A stretch of 64,000 nucleotides of DNA from an uncultured Subdoligranulum sp. (GCA_900545545.1 UQZO01000011.1:8914-72913); one strand, 5' to 3'; shown: positions 15,275-24,738, numbered from the stretch's first letter. Notes: generated by a model not told the origin, from the sequence alone. Made by a program: numbers and translations.

Positions 15275-17233
15275 TTACCACGGAGTCAGTTCCAGATACA
15301 GGTTCTTGTACTGGCGGGCGGAATTCTGCCAGGAGACATCCTTGGCCATATCCCGCTGGACCACCTCGTCCCAGTGATAACGGTTGACGAAGTACTCGGT
15401 CTTGGCGCGGTTGACGGCATCCAGCAGCAGGCCCGCGTCGTAGCGGTCAAAGGTGAAGCCGTTGCCGTCGCCGTTGAAGATGTTGTAGGGTTCCACGGTG
15501 TCCTTCAGGCCGCCGGTCTCCCGCACGATGGGCAGGGTGCCGTAGTGCATGGCGTTGAGCTGGGTCAGGCCGCAGGGTTCAAAGCGGGAGGGCACCAGCA
15601 GCGCATCGGCGCCCGCATAGATGCGGTGGGCGCGGGATTCATCGTACTGGATGCAGGCGCTGAACATGCCGCGGTAGGCGTTCTCATAGTAGCGGAAGGT
15701 ATCCTCGTACTGTTTGTCGCCGGTGCCCAGCACGATGACCTGGGTGTTGCCGTCCATCAGTTCGGGGATGATGGCATTGACCAGGTCCAGGCCCTTCTGG
15801 TTGGTCAGGCGGGAGATCAGGCCGATGACGAACTTGCCCTGATCCTGCACCAGGCCCAGCTCTTCCTGCAGGGCCAGCTTGTTCTGCCACTTGTGGTTCA
15901 GCACGTTGGTGATATCGTAGTTCACCGCCAGGGCCGGGTCGGTGGCAGGGTTCCACATATCGTAGTCGATGCCGTTGACGATGCCCCGCAGCTTGTAGTT
16001 GTGGTAGCGCAGGTGGTCTTCCAGCTTTTCGCCGTACTCGGGGGTCTGGATCTCCCAGGCGTAGGTGCCGCTGACGGTGGTGATGCGGTCGGCGTAGGCC
16101 AGGCCGCCCTTGAGCATGTTGGCATCCTCGTAGCCCTGCTTCAGCGCGCCCATGTTGAACAGCTCATCGGGCAGGCCGGTCCAGTACTTGAGGGTGGGGA
16201 TGTTGTAGATGCCCTGGAACCGCAGGTTGTGGATGGTCAGGATGGTTTTGGCGTGGCCCACCGGGGTATCCTGGAACATGGTGCGCAGGAACACCGGCAC
16301 CAGCGCCGCCTGCCAGTCGTGGCAGTGGATGACGTCGGGGATCCAGTTCAGGAAGTTCAGGGCCGCCAGGGCTGCCTTGCTGAAGTAGCAGTACTTGGGG
16401 ATATCATCCACCAGGCTGATGTAGGGGTTGCCCGCGGAGAAGAACTCCTGGTTGTCGATAAAGTCGTAGACGACGCCGTCACACACATACTCCATGATGC
16501 CCACGTAGTAGCTGCGGCCGGTCTCGCCCAGGTCAATGTAAAATTCGCCGCGGTAGACCATCTTTTCCTGGTACTTCTGCGGGATGCAGGCGTACCGGGG
16601 CATGATGACGCGGACGTCACAGTTCTGCTTGACCAGTTCCCGGGGCAGGGCGTACATCACGTCGCCCAGACCACCGGTCTTAACAAAGGGATGGCATTCC
16701 GATCCGATAAACGCAACGCTTCTGCGGGGCGAAACATACGGCTGTTCCATAGGTGCTTCCTCCACCGGGTGAACCGGTTCTTCCACAGGCGCCGGTGCCT
16801 CAGTTGCGGGGGCCGGTGCGGATTTTTTCGCCGCGGTTTTGGTCTTTTTGGCCGCGGGCTTGGCTTTCTTGGCGGCAGGCTTCTCGGCCTTGGCAGCCGG
16901 GGCCTCCGGGGCAGCGGGCTGCTCTGCCTTGGCGGCGGGCGCGGCCTTCTTCGCTGCGGGTTTTGCTGCCTTGGCGGCAGGTTCAGTCTTCTTGGCCGCA
17001 GGTGCCTCTGCCTTGGCGGCAGGTTCGGCTTTCTTGGCCGCAGGTTTCTCTGCCTTGGCGGCAGGTTCAGCCTTCTGGGCCGCGGGTTCTTCTGCCTTGG
17101 CGGCAGGTTCAACTTTCTGGGCGGCAGGTGCTTCTGCCTTTGCTGCGGGTGCCGCAGGCTTGCTGGCGGCAGCCGGTGCAGCCTTTGTTTCAGCCGCCTG
17201 CTTTTTGGCAGGGGCCGTCTTTTTCCGTGCCAT
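15275..17233 (-). CDS. glgA: Glycogen synthase with long Ala/Lys/Pro-rich N-terminal extension
   Basis: The last 480 or so residues are a complete GT5 glycogen/starch synthase: KTGGLGDVMYALPREL near residue 185, HCHDWQAALVP, and PSRFEPCGLTQLNAMHYG. It transfers glucose from ADP-glucose to growing glycogen. The first 165 or so residues are unusual: almost only Ala, Lys, Pro, Glu, built from 14-residue units K-x-E-P-A-A-K-A-E-x-P-A-A-K, like histone H1 tails. No signal peptide is seen. The ATG gives a basic MARKKTAPAKK start. The codon phase and GC are like the rest of the gene, so the tail is native. It stands alone without other glg genes nearby. Confidence 0.93.
   Translation of the reverse strand: MARKKTAPAKKQAAETKAAPAAASKPAAPAAKAEAPAAQKVEPAAKAEEPAAQKAEPAAKAEKPAAKKAEPAAKAEAPAAKKTEPAAKAAKPAAKKAAPAAKAEQPAAPEAPAAKAEKPAAKKAKPAAKKTKTAAKKSAPAPATEAPAPVEEPVHPVEEAPMEQPYVSPRRSVAFIGSECHPFVKTGGLGDVMYALPRELVKQNCDVRVIMPRYACIPQKYQEKMVYRGEFYIDLGETGRSYYVGIMEYVCDGVVYDFIDNQEFFSAGNPYISLVDDIPKYCYFSKAALAALNFLNWIPDVIHCHDWQAALVPVFLRTMFQDTPVGHAKTILTIHNLRFQGIYNIPTLKYWTGLPDELFNMGALKQGYEDANMLKGGLAYADRITTVSGTYAWEIQTPEYGEKLEDHLRYHNYKLRGIVNGIDYDMWNPATDPALAVNYDITNVLNHKWQNKLALQEELGLVQDQGKFVIGLISRLTNQKGLDLVNAIIPELMDGNTQVIVLGTGDKQYEDTFRYYENAYRGMFSACIQYDESRAHRIYAGADALLVPSRFEPCGLTQLNAMHYGTLPIVRETGGLKDTVEPYNIFNGDGNGFTFDRYDAGLLLDAVNRAKTEYFVNRYHWDEVVQRDMAKDVSWQNSARQYKNLYLELTPW
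16949..17116 (-). repeat. 42-bp tandem repeat inside glgA coding the PAAKAE units
   Basis: Four consecutive 42-base units code 14-residue repeats (residues about 40-95), with weaker flanking copies. Differences are mostly in the third residue and at unit ends. Confidence 0.8.
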
Positions 17234-17396
17234 AAACGACGCTTCCTTTCGATTCCTCTCTCCCCGGCATCACAAATTGCGGGCCGCCCCGCGGGGCCTG
17301 CCCAAACCGTGCCCGGTTTCCGGATTGCTGGGATCCGGGAAGATTGGATACCGCACAAAACCGCGACGGCTCCAATGTCCCATGATTCCATGGAAA

Positions 17397-17425
17397 ATAG
17401 TAACATATTCCCGTTAAAATTTCAA
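17397..17425 (-). promoter_or_regulatory. Promoter of glgA
   Basis: On the minus strand TTGAAA, a 17-base spacer and TACTAT lie about 165 bases before the glgA start, leaving a leader of about 155 bases with no obvious structure. Confidence 0.6.
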
Positions 17426-17503
17426 TCGGTATCTGTCGGCTTCCCACGCGGCAAAGGCGGCTTTGCCGGTGCCATTCTGCAGGCGTGGCGGTCCGCTGCC
17501 GCA

Positions 17504-17533
17504 TTGACGCCCATTTTGGCTGTATGCTATACT
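17504..17533 (+). promoter_or_regulatory. Promoter facing the solute-binding-protein fragment
   Basis: TTGACG, an 18-base spacer and TATACT. The -10 box is immediately followed by coding sequence from the middle of a solute-binding protein, with no ribosome site or start codon between. This suggests a promoter separated from its original gene. Confidence 0.5.
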
Positions 17534-17534
17534 G

Positions 17535-18125
17535 AAGCTGTTCACCGACGGCATCTTTGAGGATGGCGCCCTGGGCGTCAACACCTACCCCGACGCCCGC
17601 GACCAGTACTTCTTCAACCGCAAGGCTGCCTTCTTCCTCACCGGTTCCTGGCATCTGGGCCCCATCTCCCCCAGCAACACCGAGATCCAGGGCACCGAGA
17701 TCGCCAACCGCGGTGACGTCATCGGCATGTGCGTCATGCCCTCTCTGAGCCCCAGCGGCACCCTGTGCGGCACCGCCGGTGTGGACACCATGATCGCCGT
17801 GAACAAGGACTGCGAGAACGCCGAAGCCGCCATGAAGTTCGTTAAGTTCATGGCCAACGGCACCGGCCAGCAGATCTACGTCGACTACCTGCAGGGTGCG
17901 CCGGTTTCCAACCAGATCACCTACCAGGGCGAAGTGGACGGCAAGCTGCAGCAGCAGTCCATTGACGAAGTCAACAGCTACGTCAGCAACGCTGTGGGCA
18001 ACCGCAAGCTGCAGAACAGCGAGCTGGAGACCGCCATCGTCGTCGCCATGCAGAACGTGGCCGCCGGCAGCGATCCCCTCACCGAACTGCAGACCGTGCA
18101 GGATGTGGCGGAAAGCCTGCGCTGA
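17535..18125 (+). pseudogene. 3' fragment of an ABC extracellular solute-binding protein
   Basis: The frame encodes about 197 residues that look like the C-terminal third of a family 1 sugar-binding protein: LFTDGIFEDGALGVNTYPDA, FFNRKAAFFLTGSWHLGP, GTAGVDTMIAVNKDCENAEAAMKFVKFMA and a C-terminal helix ending VAESLR. There is no signal peptide, lipobox, start codon or ribosome site; the first in-frame stop upstream is at 17505. The high GC matches its neighbours. It is therefore a 5'-truncated remnant joined to foreign upstream DNA that carries a promoter. It ends at its own terminator. No permease genes lie nearby. Confidence 0.75.
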
Positions 18126-18146
18126 TTATTCCTCTTAACCAAAACG

Positions 18147-18177
18147 TCCCCGGCCCCTTTGGGAGCCGGGGATTTTT
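18147..18177 (+). terminator. Terminator after the solute-binding-protein fragment
   Basis: TCCCCGGC pairs with GCCGGGGA around a ten-base loop, followed by TTTTT. Confidence 0.9.
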
Positions 18178-18319
18178 GTGTTGTGGGGCCGGGCAGCCCG
18201 CCGCGGCGGGGGGGCTTGCATTTTGCCGCCCGGCCTTATATCATAGGAGAATGTATGGGGTTGTGCGGGCCAGGTGCTGCCACACAAACCCCGGCAAAAT
18301 ATGGGAGGTTTGTTTCATC

Positions 18320-19561
18320 ATGGCAAAAACAGCATTTGTGGGCGGGCTGCTCATCGACGGCACCGGGGCCGCACCGGTGTGCGACGCCCTGGTCCTGGTG
18401 GATGGCAAAACCATCGTTTACGCCGGTTCCAAAAAGGAATACGGCCCCGACTATGAGACCCGGGACATCACCGGCAAAACCATCATGCCCGGCCTGATCG
18501 ACACCCACCTGCACTTTTCCGGCAACCTGACCGACGACGATACCGAGTGGGTGCTGGAAGACCCCATCCAGAAAACCGTGGTGGCCGTGCAGCAGGCCCA
18601 CGAATGCCTGGAACACGGCCTGACCACCGTAGGCGAGATCAGCCGCAGCGGCCTGCAGATCCGGGATATGATCGAGCGCGGGGTGATGACCGGCCCCCGT
18701 GTGGTGGGCACCGGCCTGGGCTTTGCCCGCACCTGCGGCCACGGCGACAGCCACAAGCTGCCCAGCTGGTACAACGACGAGAGCCACCCCTGGGCCGAGC
18801 GGGTAGACGGCCCCTGGGACCTGCGCAAGGCGGTGCGCCGCCGCCTGCGCCAGAACCCCGACGCCATCAAGATCTGGTCCACCGGCGGCGGCATCTGGCG
18901 GTGGGACAAAAAGACCGACCAGCACTATACCTTTGAGGAGATCAAGGCCGTGGTGGACGAGTGCAACATGGTGGGCATCCCGGTGTGGAGCCATGCCGAG
19001 GGCTTTGGCGGTGCGCTGGATTCCGCCCGGGCCGGTGTGCACCTGATCATCCACGGCCAGGCCCTGAACGACGAGTGCCTGGACATCATGGCCGAAAAAG
19101 GCATCTACTTCTGCCCCACCATCCAGTTCCTGCATGAGTGGTTCAAGACCTATCCCCCCGTGTACATTCCCGAAATGCACGACGACCAGCCCGGCGATAC
19201 GGTGGTGGAAAAGGAGCTGAACCGCATCTACGCCAACCTGCGCAAGGCAAAGGCCAAGGGCATCGGGCTGACCATCGGGTCGGACTCCTTCTGCAGCAGC
19301 CTGACCCCCTACGGCACCACCGCCATCGGCGAGATGTACGCCTTTGTGGAGTGCGCCGGTATTTCGGAGATGGATACCATTGTAGCCGCCACCAAGGTGG
19401 GCGCCGAGATGCTGAAGGTGGACGATGTGACCGGCACCCTGGAAGCGGGCAAATCCGCCGACCTGCTGGTGATTGAGGGCAATCCCCTGGAAAACATCCG
19501 CGCCATTGCCGTGGACAATATGCGGGTCATCATGAAGGAAGGCGCCTTTATCAAAGGCTGA
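18320..19561 (+). CDS. Metal-dependent amidohydrolase family protein
   Basis: The 413-residue protein has the amidohydrolase superfamily pattern: a small N-terminal beta domain with GGLLIDGTG, the metal motif MPGLIDTHLHF, WSHAEGFGG with a later ligand His, IIHGQALND, and the final Asp in IGSDSFCSS, then the C-terminal TGTLEAGKSADLLVIEGNP typical of imidazolonepropionase-like and Xaa-Pro dipeptidase-like members. It hydrolyses an amide or cyclic imide in the cytoplasm. GGGAGG lies eleven bases before the chosen ATG; the longer upstream frame has no ribosome site. The substrate is unknown. A terminator follows directly. Confidence 0.88.
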   Translation: MAKTAFVGGLLIDGTGAAPVCDALVLVDGKTIVYAGSKKEYGPDYETRDITGKTIMPGLIDTHLHFSGNLTDDDTEWVLEDPIQKTVVAVQQAHECLEHGLTTVGEISRSGLQIRDMIERGVMTGPRVVGTGLGFARTCGHGDSHKLPSWYNDESHPWAERVDGPWDLRKAVRRRLRQNPDAIKIWSTGGGIWRWDKKTDQHYTFEEIKAVVDECNMVGIPVWSHAEGFGGALDSARAGVHLIIHGQALNDECLDIMAEKGIYFCPTIQFLHEWFKTYPPVYIPEMHDDQPGDTVVEKELNRIYANLRKAKAKGIGLTIGSDSFCSSLTPYGTTAIGEMYAFVECAGISEMDTIVAATKVGAEMLKVDDVTGTLEAGKSADLLVIEGNPLENIRAIAVDNMRVIMKEGAFIKG

Positions 19562-19579
19562 TTCTGCCCTAAAACAACC

Positions 19580-19621
19580 AAGCCCCCGGTCCGTAAAGTG
19601 CTCACGGGCCGGGGGCCTTTT
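19580..19621. terminator. Terminator between convergent genes
   Basis: GCCCCCGG-T-CCGT pairs with ACGG-G-CCGGGGGC and is followed by CTTTTT on the plus strand. Confidence 0.8.
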
Positions 19622-19634
19622 GCTGCAAGGCAGG

Positions 19635-22004
19635 TCAGGGGTCCTTCGGCTTTACCAGCAACGTATCCGCCATGGTAAACACATCGGGCACGCCCTTATA
19701 GGCACACCAGGCGGGCATTCTGGCATAGCGGTGGGCCACCACCCGGAAACTTCCCAACGTCTCCCCTACCGGGAACACAAAATCCTTCTTTACGATCTCC
19801 CGCTCGCAGGGGGCACAGGGCAGCCGCAGGGTGTCTTTCAGGGTCAGGTGCGCGGCATCCGGCCCGGTGAACAGTTCGATATACTCGGGGAAGACAATGC
19901 CCGACCGATGGTGGGAAAGGAATCCCAACCCGATGCTCTCGATTTCCTGCGGATGGGGCAAAACGGCGGTCACATCCAGGTCCTGCAGTGTGCCCAGCCA
20001 TTCCCCGCACAGATAATCGCAGCTGCCCCGCCGGGGTGCCAGCAGGCCGCGAATGCCGCCCCGGGAAAAGACCGCCCGGGGGTCAAAGCGAGTGGGGCTT
20101 TGCAGTTCCATCTCCGTCAGAACAAACCGGTACCGGGCACGGGCCACCTCGCTGCTGCGGCCATCGGGCAGGAACAGCCGGGCGGAGAGTACCGTGTCCT
20201 CCCGCAGTGTGATGGGTCCGGTGTAGACCGGGGCATGTTCATCCGGCACGCTGCCGTCGGTGGTGTAACGCACGACTCCCTCCTGCCGGGTGTGCAGGGT
20301 GACTTGGGCCTGCGTCCCGCTGGGGAAGATGCACGCCGCCGGGCACATTTCCGGCGGGAAGGGCGGAATCCGGTCGGTGGGTTTCCACACCGTGCCCACA
20401 CAGTCCAGCGGCGCGGGGTCCTGCAGATACCGCGGGGTGTACAGCGGCCCCGCCGGAGGAGTATCGGCCAGCCGCAGAGAGATTTTCCCGTCCGCCGGGG
20501 CGATGCGGACCCCCTCGGCCCCGGCTTTTGTCACCGTTCCCCTTTCCACCGTCAGGTGATAGGCAAAGCCTTCGTGCTCCATCTCGATGCGCGCCCTGTC
20601 GGCACGGCGGAACACCGGCAGGCGGTCAAACACCAGCGTGTATTTCCCCTCCACCACAAGGCCGTCGGGGCTCATCCGGAACCCGGCCAGAAGTTTTCCG
20701 CTCCCCGGGTCGGTCAGCTCCGCCCGGGCCGTGGTTTTGCTTTCCGCATAAAAGCGGATGGCGCCTTCCGGTTCCCGGCCCCTCTCATCCAGCAGGCGGA
20801 TAAAGGGCCGGGGCTGCCCCGGCTGTGTCCAGAGCTGCGGGTAGAGCACGGGCAGGGCGTCAAAGGTGCTTTTGGTGCTGGTCATGGCATGTTCCCGATA
20901 CCGGGAAGGATATTCGTCCCGGTAGAGGAAAAAGTCCCGGACCCGAAGATGCCCGGCCTCCCCCAGGAAGCCGATGCGGTAGCAGCAGGACGCATACCAC
21001 TGGGCACACAGATCGTGGGCCGCATCCCAATCCCGGGATGCCTGCCAGGTCATGGGCGGGGTCAGGCGGTACTTTTTGCGGAACCAGGCGCCGCTGGCGC
21101 CCATGGTCTCCACCCGGATGCTGCCCTCCCGGGCCAGCCGTGCCAGATACGCCAGCTGGGGTATATACCCCGGGCCGATGTTTTCCCACAGGAAGTTGTT
21201 TTCCTGCCCCACCTGGGCATACTCGATGCCCAGGGCATCCTCCCGGGTCAGGTTATCAAACATCCAGGAGATCCACTTTTCATCCCGGCCGGTGAGCCAG
21301 GCGGGTTCCAGTGTGAACACCATGCCGTACAGGTCCGGCCGCAGGTTCTGCTCAAAATTATAGATCGGGTCCGGCCCCAGCAGCCGGAACACCGGCACCG
21401 GGAGCTGGTTTTCCACCGCCTGCGCGGGCAGGTTCTCATTCAAACGGCTGGGATAGTAGACCCCGTTGGGGTAGCCGCCCCACAGGGTAAACCCGTCGGT
21501 GCCGATCTGGTCGCGGCAGGTGGCCCCGGCGGTGATGCCGTACTTGCGGGCGGCATATTCCAGGGTCACGGTATCCAGCACCCAGGAACCGATGGACTGG
21601 GGGTATCTGCCGAACACTTCCCGGAAGGTATCCATGTAGGCATCCACCAGGCGCCTGCGCTCTTCCGGTTCGTACCCGATGCTGTAGGCGCTGTTCACCC
21701 GCTCGTCAAATTCCTCGGTCACCTTGCCGCGAAAGCGCACCCCGGCCTTTTCGCACAGTTCCCGGGTGATCTCCCACCAGGCGGAGATTTCGTCCTGGGG
21801 GTCGGTGTTTTCCCGCAGCAGTTTCTGGTACCGCTCATCGGTCAGGGCGTCGTATTTCAGGGCGTAGGTGGCGGGCAGACCGTACTGCCGCACCACCTGT
21901 ATCTGTTTTTGAATGGTATCGAAATCATCCTGGATAAACCGGCTGGGCTCCTCGTGGGATTTGCGGATGAAGTTGTAAATGTTCACGATGACGGTCTTTT
22001 TCAT
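19635..22004 (-). CDS. Large protein with deacetylase-like N-terminus and chitobiase C-terminal-type domain
   Basis: The 789-residue protein starts MKKTVIVNIYNFIRKSHEEP with GGGAGG five bases upstream. Residues 1-330 look like a (beta/alpha) barrel of the polysaccharide deacetylase / GH57-like kind (VRQYGLPATYALKYDAL, DTVTLEYAARKYG, ATCRDQIGTDG), but the usual deacetylase metal triad is not evident. Near residue 570 the segment VRYTTDGSVPDEHAPVYTGP matches the chitobiase/beta-hexosaminidase C-terminal fold, and the last 130 residues resemble a beta-sandwich carbohydrate-binding module. No signal peptide is visible, so the location is unclear. A carbohydrate-active role is inferred. Confidence 0.7.
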   Translation of the reverse strand: MKKTVIVNIYNFIRKSHEEPSRFIQDDFDTIQKQIQVVRQYGLPATYALKYDALTDERYQKLLRENTDPQDEISAWWEITRELCEKAGVRFRGKVTEEFDERVNSAYSIGYEPEERRRLVDAYMDTFREVFGRYPQSIGSWVLDTVTLEYAARKYGITAGATCRDQIGTDGFTLWGGYPNGVYYPSRLNENLPAQAVENQLPVPVFRLLGPDPIYNFEQNLRPDLYGMVFTLEPAWLTGRDEKWISWMFDNLTREDALGIEYAQVGQENNFLWENIGPGYIPQLAYLARLAREGSIRVETMGASGAWFRKKYRLTPPMTWQASRDWDAAHDLCAQWYASCCYRIGFLGEAGHLRVRDFFLYRDEYPSRYREHAMTSTKSTFDALPVLYPQLWTQPGQPRPFIRLLDERGREPEGAIRFYAESKTTARAELTDPGSGKLLAGFRMSPDGLVVEGKYTLVFDRLPVFRRADRARIEMEHEGFAYHLTVERGTVTKAGAEGVRIAPADGKISLRLADTPPAGPLYTPRYLQDPAPLDCVGTVWKPTDRIPPFPPEMCPAACIFPSGTQAQVTLHTRQEGVVRYTTDGSVPDEHAPVYTGPITLREDTVLSARLFLPDGRSSEVARARYRFVLTEMELQSPTRFDPRAVFSRGGIRGLLAPRRGSCDYLCGEWLGTLQDLDVTAVLPHPQEIESIGLGFLSHHRSGIVFPEYIELFTGPDAAHLTLKDTLRLPCAPCEREIVKKDFVFPVGETLGSFRVVAHRYARMPAWCAYKGVPDVFTMADTLLVKPKDP

Positions 22005-22361
22005 GAGGGCCTCCCAACCTGCGCCGGAGGGCGAAAAAACGGCCTCGGCAGCCGCCGTTCCCACCGGCACACAGGCGAATTTTCCTTATCATACATCCCG
22101 GCCCCTCGTTTGACAAGAATGCGCTCCTTAAATCTTATCGCCGATTTTCTGTACAATCTGCCCAAAGCGTTTTGCCGGGTTTCCAGGCGGGGCGCACTTT
22201 TTCCGCCGCTTTTCCCCTGCAATCCCCGCAGGGTGCTTTTCTTTGGGTGGCGGGTATTGCTGTACGATCGGCCGCCCTACCAAACAAAAAAGGCCCGGAA
22301 CAAGACCGGGGCTTGGCGAAAGTTTCTGTATAAAAAGATGGTACGTGCAGATCGGGTGCTA
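22005..22361. other. Intergenic stretch between two minus-strand genes
   Basis: About 357 bases hold the terminator of the downstream-reading M42 gene and presumably the promoter of the large chitobiase-domain gene. No coding sequence or repeat was recognised. Confidence 0.5.
22285..22314 (-). terminator. Terminator of the M42 peptidase gene
   Basis: On the minus strand AAGCCCCGG and CCGGGCCT form a stem with one mismatch, followed by TTTTTTG. Confidence 0.65.
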
Positions 22362-23411
22362 TCAGGCCAGTTCCAGGTAGAGGGCCGCCAGATCCAGGGT
22401 GGCGCGCAGGCCGTCCAGATGGGTACGCTCCATGCCGTGGGAGGCGTGGACGCCCGGGCCGATGAGGGCCGCACGGCAATCCATGCCGGAGCGCCAGGCG
22501 GCGCCCACATCGGAACCGTAGTGGGGGTAGATGTCCACCGCGTAGTCCACGCCCTGGGCCTTGGCCAGCTGCACCAGGCGGGTGACCATGCCGTAATCGT
22601 AGGGTCCGCCGCCGTCCTTGGCGCAGATGGAAACCTGGTACTCGGTGCAGCTCAGGTCCTCGCCGATACAGCCCATATCCACCGCCAGCAGCTCATCCAC
22701 TGTGGGCAGGGTAGCGCCGCCGTGGCCCACCTCCTCGTGGACGGTGAGGGTGAAATAGGTTTCAAACCGGGGCCGGGTGCCGGTTTCCCGCATCTGCCAC
22801 AGCAGCGTCAGCAGGCAGGAGGCGCTGGCCTTATCGTCCAGGAAGCGAGATTTGACAAAGCCGCTCTCGGTGACGGTGGTCTTGGGATCGTAGCAGACAA
22901 AATCCCCGGCGGCGATGCCCAGGGCCTGCACATCCGCCTTGCTGTGTACCTTCTCGTCGATGCGCACCGCTATGTTTTTCTCATCCCGGGGGCGGGTGGC
23001 GGCGTCATCCTGCACATGCACCGACGGCGACAGGCTGAGCACCGTGCCGGTGTACACCTTGCCTTCCCGGGTGTAGATGCGGCAATACTCGCCGTCCAGG
23101 GTGGGCAGCAGCGGGCCGCCCACCGTGGTGACCATCAGCATCCCGTCGGCAGTGATGGAGCGAACCATCAGGCCCAGGGTATCCACATGGGCGCAAAGGC
23201 CCACCTTGCAGCCGGTCTCCCGGCCAGGCACCGTGATGACCAGATTGCCCTTGTTGGTGCGCCGGGTGGCAAAGCCCAGTTCCCGGGCAATGCCCTCCGC
23301 CGCCGTCACCACATTGTCGGTAAAGCCGCTGGGGCTGTCCTGCCCCAGCAGTTTCTTGAGTGTATCCACCAGGAAAGCCTTGCGGGCTTCCCGCATCGTT
23401 TCTTCTGTCAT
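22362..23411 (-). CDS. M42 family metallopeptidase (glutamyl aminopeptidase / endoglucanase-type)
   Basis: The 349-residue enzyme has the two-zinc M42 ligand set: CAHVDTLG (His and Asp), FLDDKASA (bridging Asp), TVHEEVGHGGA (catalytic Glu and ligand Glu), the Asp in VDMGC and the His in GVHASHGMERTH. Residues between about 70 and 170 form the M42-specific beta-barrel insertion. It would form a large cytoplasmic shell that trims short peptides. Start choice: the ATG at 23411 has AAAGGA eight bases upstream; an ATG three codons earlier has AAAGG touching it. It is a single-gene unit. Confidence 0.93.
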   Translation of the reverse strand: MTEETMREARKAFLVDTLKKLLGQDSPSGFTDNVVTAAEGIARELGFATRRTNKGNLVITVPGRETGCKVGLCAHVDTLGLMVRSITADGMLMVTTVGGPLLPTLDGEYCRIYTREGKVYTGTVLSLSPSVHVQDDAATRPRDEKNIAVRIDEKVHSKADVQALGIAAGDFVCYDPKTTVTESGFVKSRFLDDKASASCLLTLLWQMRETGTRPRFETYFTLTVHEEVGHGGATLPTVDELLAVDMGCIGEDLSCTEYQVSICAKDGGGPYDYGMVTRLVQLAKAQGVDYAVDIYPHYGSDVGAAWRSGMDCRAALIGPGVHASHGMERTHLDGLRATLDLAALYLELA

Positions 23412-23657
23412 ATTTCCCATCCTTTCTTTCTATAAAAGTGCCTGATTCCATCTTACCCAAAAAGTTTGCCGTTGGCAAGGGGCGTACAGAAAGGCTTTCG
23501 CCTCCGGCGCCCAAAAGATGGTTCCTCTATGCTTTTTTGCGCCCTTGTGTTATACTGCCATAAACGGGACAAGCTCTATCTTCTAAGGAGGAACGTTCCG
23601 CCTTTCCGCCTGCGGAAAGACTGACTATAAAAATCAAGGAAGAGAGGGAAACCTTTC

Positions 23658-24533
23658 GTGAACGGACATGCAACCTTTTTGCCCCGGCGCACGCTGTACG
23701 GGGTCCTTGCCGTCGTGCTGGTATTGATTGCGCTGGGGTCTTTTGTGGATTATCCCCTTTCCCTGGCGCTGTACGATGCCACCAACCCCTTTGCCATGTT
23801 TTTTGCCGCCTACGGCGCGATTCCCGCCCCCCTGGGCTGTGTGGCGGCAGGCACGCTGTTTGTCTGCGGGCGCAGCCGGGACAAGAAAATGGCGGGCACG
23901 CTGCAAGGGATCGGCGGCATCCTGGTGCTTTTGGTGGGGGTGGGCCTGGCCTGCTTTTTGCCCGCGGTGTATCTGCCGGTGTCGCCCGCCCTGCTGGCCG
24001 GGATCGGCCTGGTGTTGTCTGCCGGTACGGTTTTCCTCGTCCACCGCCTGGCAAAGGGGGCAGACCGCGCCGCGATCACCCGCGTAGCCCTCGCCATCCT
24101 TCTTGTCATCCTCTGCGAACTGCTGGTGGTCAACCTCATCAAAGTTTGCTGGGGACGCCCCCGCATGCGGCTGGTCGCCAACCACCCGGAAGCCTACTTC
24201 TTCCCCTGGTGGCGGTGGGGCACCGCGCTGAAAGAGCCCCTTATGGCCGCCGGAGTGGCAGCGGATGAATTCAAATCTTTCCCTTCCGGCCATACCGCCA
24301 ACGCCACCACCATGCTTTTGCTGGGGCTGATCCCGTATCTGAAACCGCAGCTGCAAAAATACCAAAAGGCTCTGGTGGCCTTTGGGTTTGCCTGGGCCGC
24401 CGTCGTAGCGCTTTCCCGTATTCTGCTCGGTGCCCACTACCTGACCGACACAGCCGTGGGCTTTTTGATCGGGTTCCTCAGCGTGTATCTGATCTGCAAC
24501 TTCCTGTTTCGGCCGCGGGGCAAGAAGCCTTAA
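23658..24533 (+). CDS. PAP2 family membrane phosphatase
   Basis: The 291-residue protein has about six membrane helices and the complete PAP2 phosphatase signature in order: KVCWGRPRM (motif C1), FPSGHTA (C2) and SRILLGAHYLTD (C3). It dephosphorylates a lipid phosphate such as undecaprenyl pyrophosphate or phosphatidate at the outer membrane face. A GTG start is supported by GAGAGGGA nine bases before it. It is followed by a terminator and has no operon partner. Confidence 0.92.
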   Translation: MNGHATFLPRRTLYGVLAVVLVLIALGSFVDYPLSLALYDATNPFAMFFAAYGAIPAPLGCVAAGTLFVCGRSRDKKMAGTLQGIGGILVLLVGVGLACFLPAVYLPVSPALLAGIGLVLSAGTVFLVHRLAKGADRAAITRVALAILLVILCELLVVNLIKVCWGRPRMRLVANHPEAYFFPWWRWGTALKEPLMAAGVAADEFKSFPSGHTANATTMLLLGLIPYLKPQLQKYQKALVAFGFAWAAVVALSRILLGAHYLTDTAVGFLIGFLSVYLICNFLFRPRGKKP

Positions 24534-24560
24534 ATTATCATACCACCGTTCTTTGCAGCC

Positions 24561-24593
24561 AAAAAACAGCCGCCCGCCGGGCGGCTGTTTTTT
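24561..24593. terminator. Terminator after the PAP2 gene
   Basis: AACAGCCGCCCG pairs with CGGGCGGCTGTT and is followed by TTTTT; an A-run on the other side makes it symmetrical. Confidence 0.9.
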
Positions 24594-24706
24594 ATTGCCG
24601 CACACTTTTGCGGGGTACCGCAGCCCTTGTATCCTTTGCCGCCCATTTGTTGCAACATCACACTTCTGCCCAAAAGCAAAACGGTGATTTTGGGCAACTT
24701 GCCCTC

Positions 24707-24734
24707 TTGACCGGATTGGAAAAATCGATATAAT
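24707..24734 (+). promoter_or_regulatory. Promoter of the perR-hydrogenase-rubrerythrin operon
   Basis: TTGACC, a 16-base spacer and a perfect TATAAT, 37 bases before the perR start. Confidence 0.8.
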
Positions 24735-24738
24735 AGAA

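Noticed and set aside
19620..23435. A 1271-codon open frame on the plus strand opposite the chitobiase-domain and M42 genes
   Set aside because: It lies antisense to two well-supported genes, is rich in Gly, His, Pro and Arg as expected from GC-rich antisense frames, and has no ribosome site.
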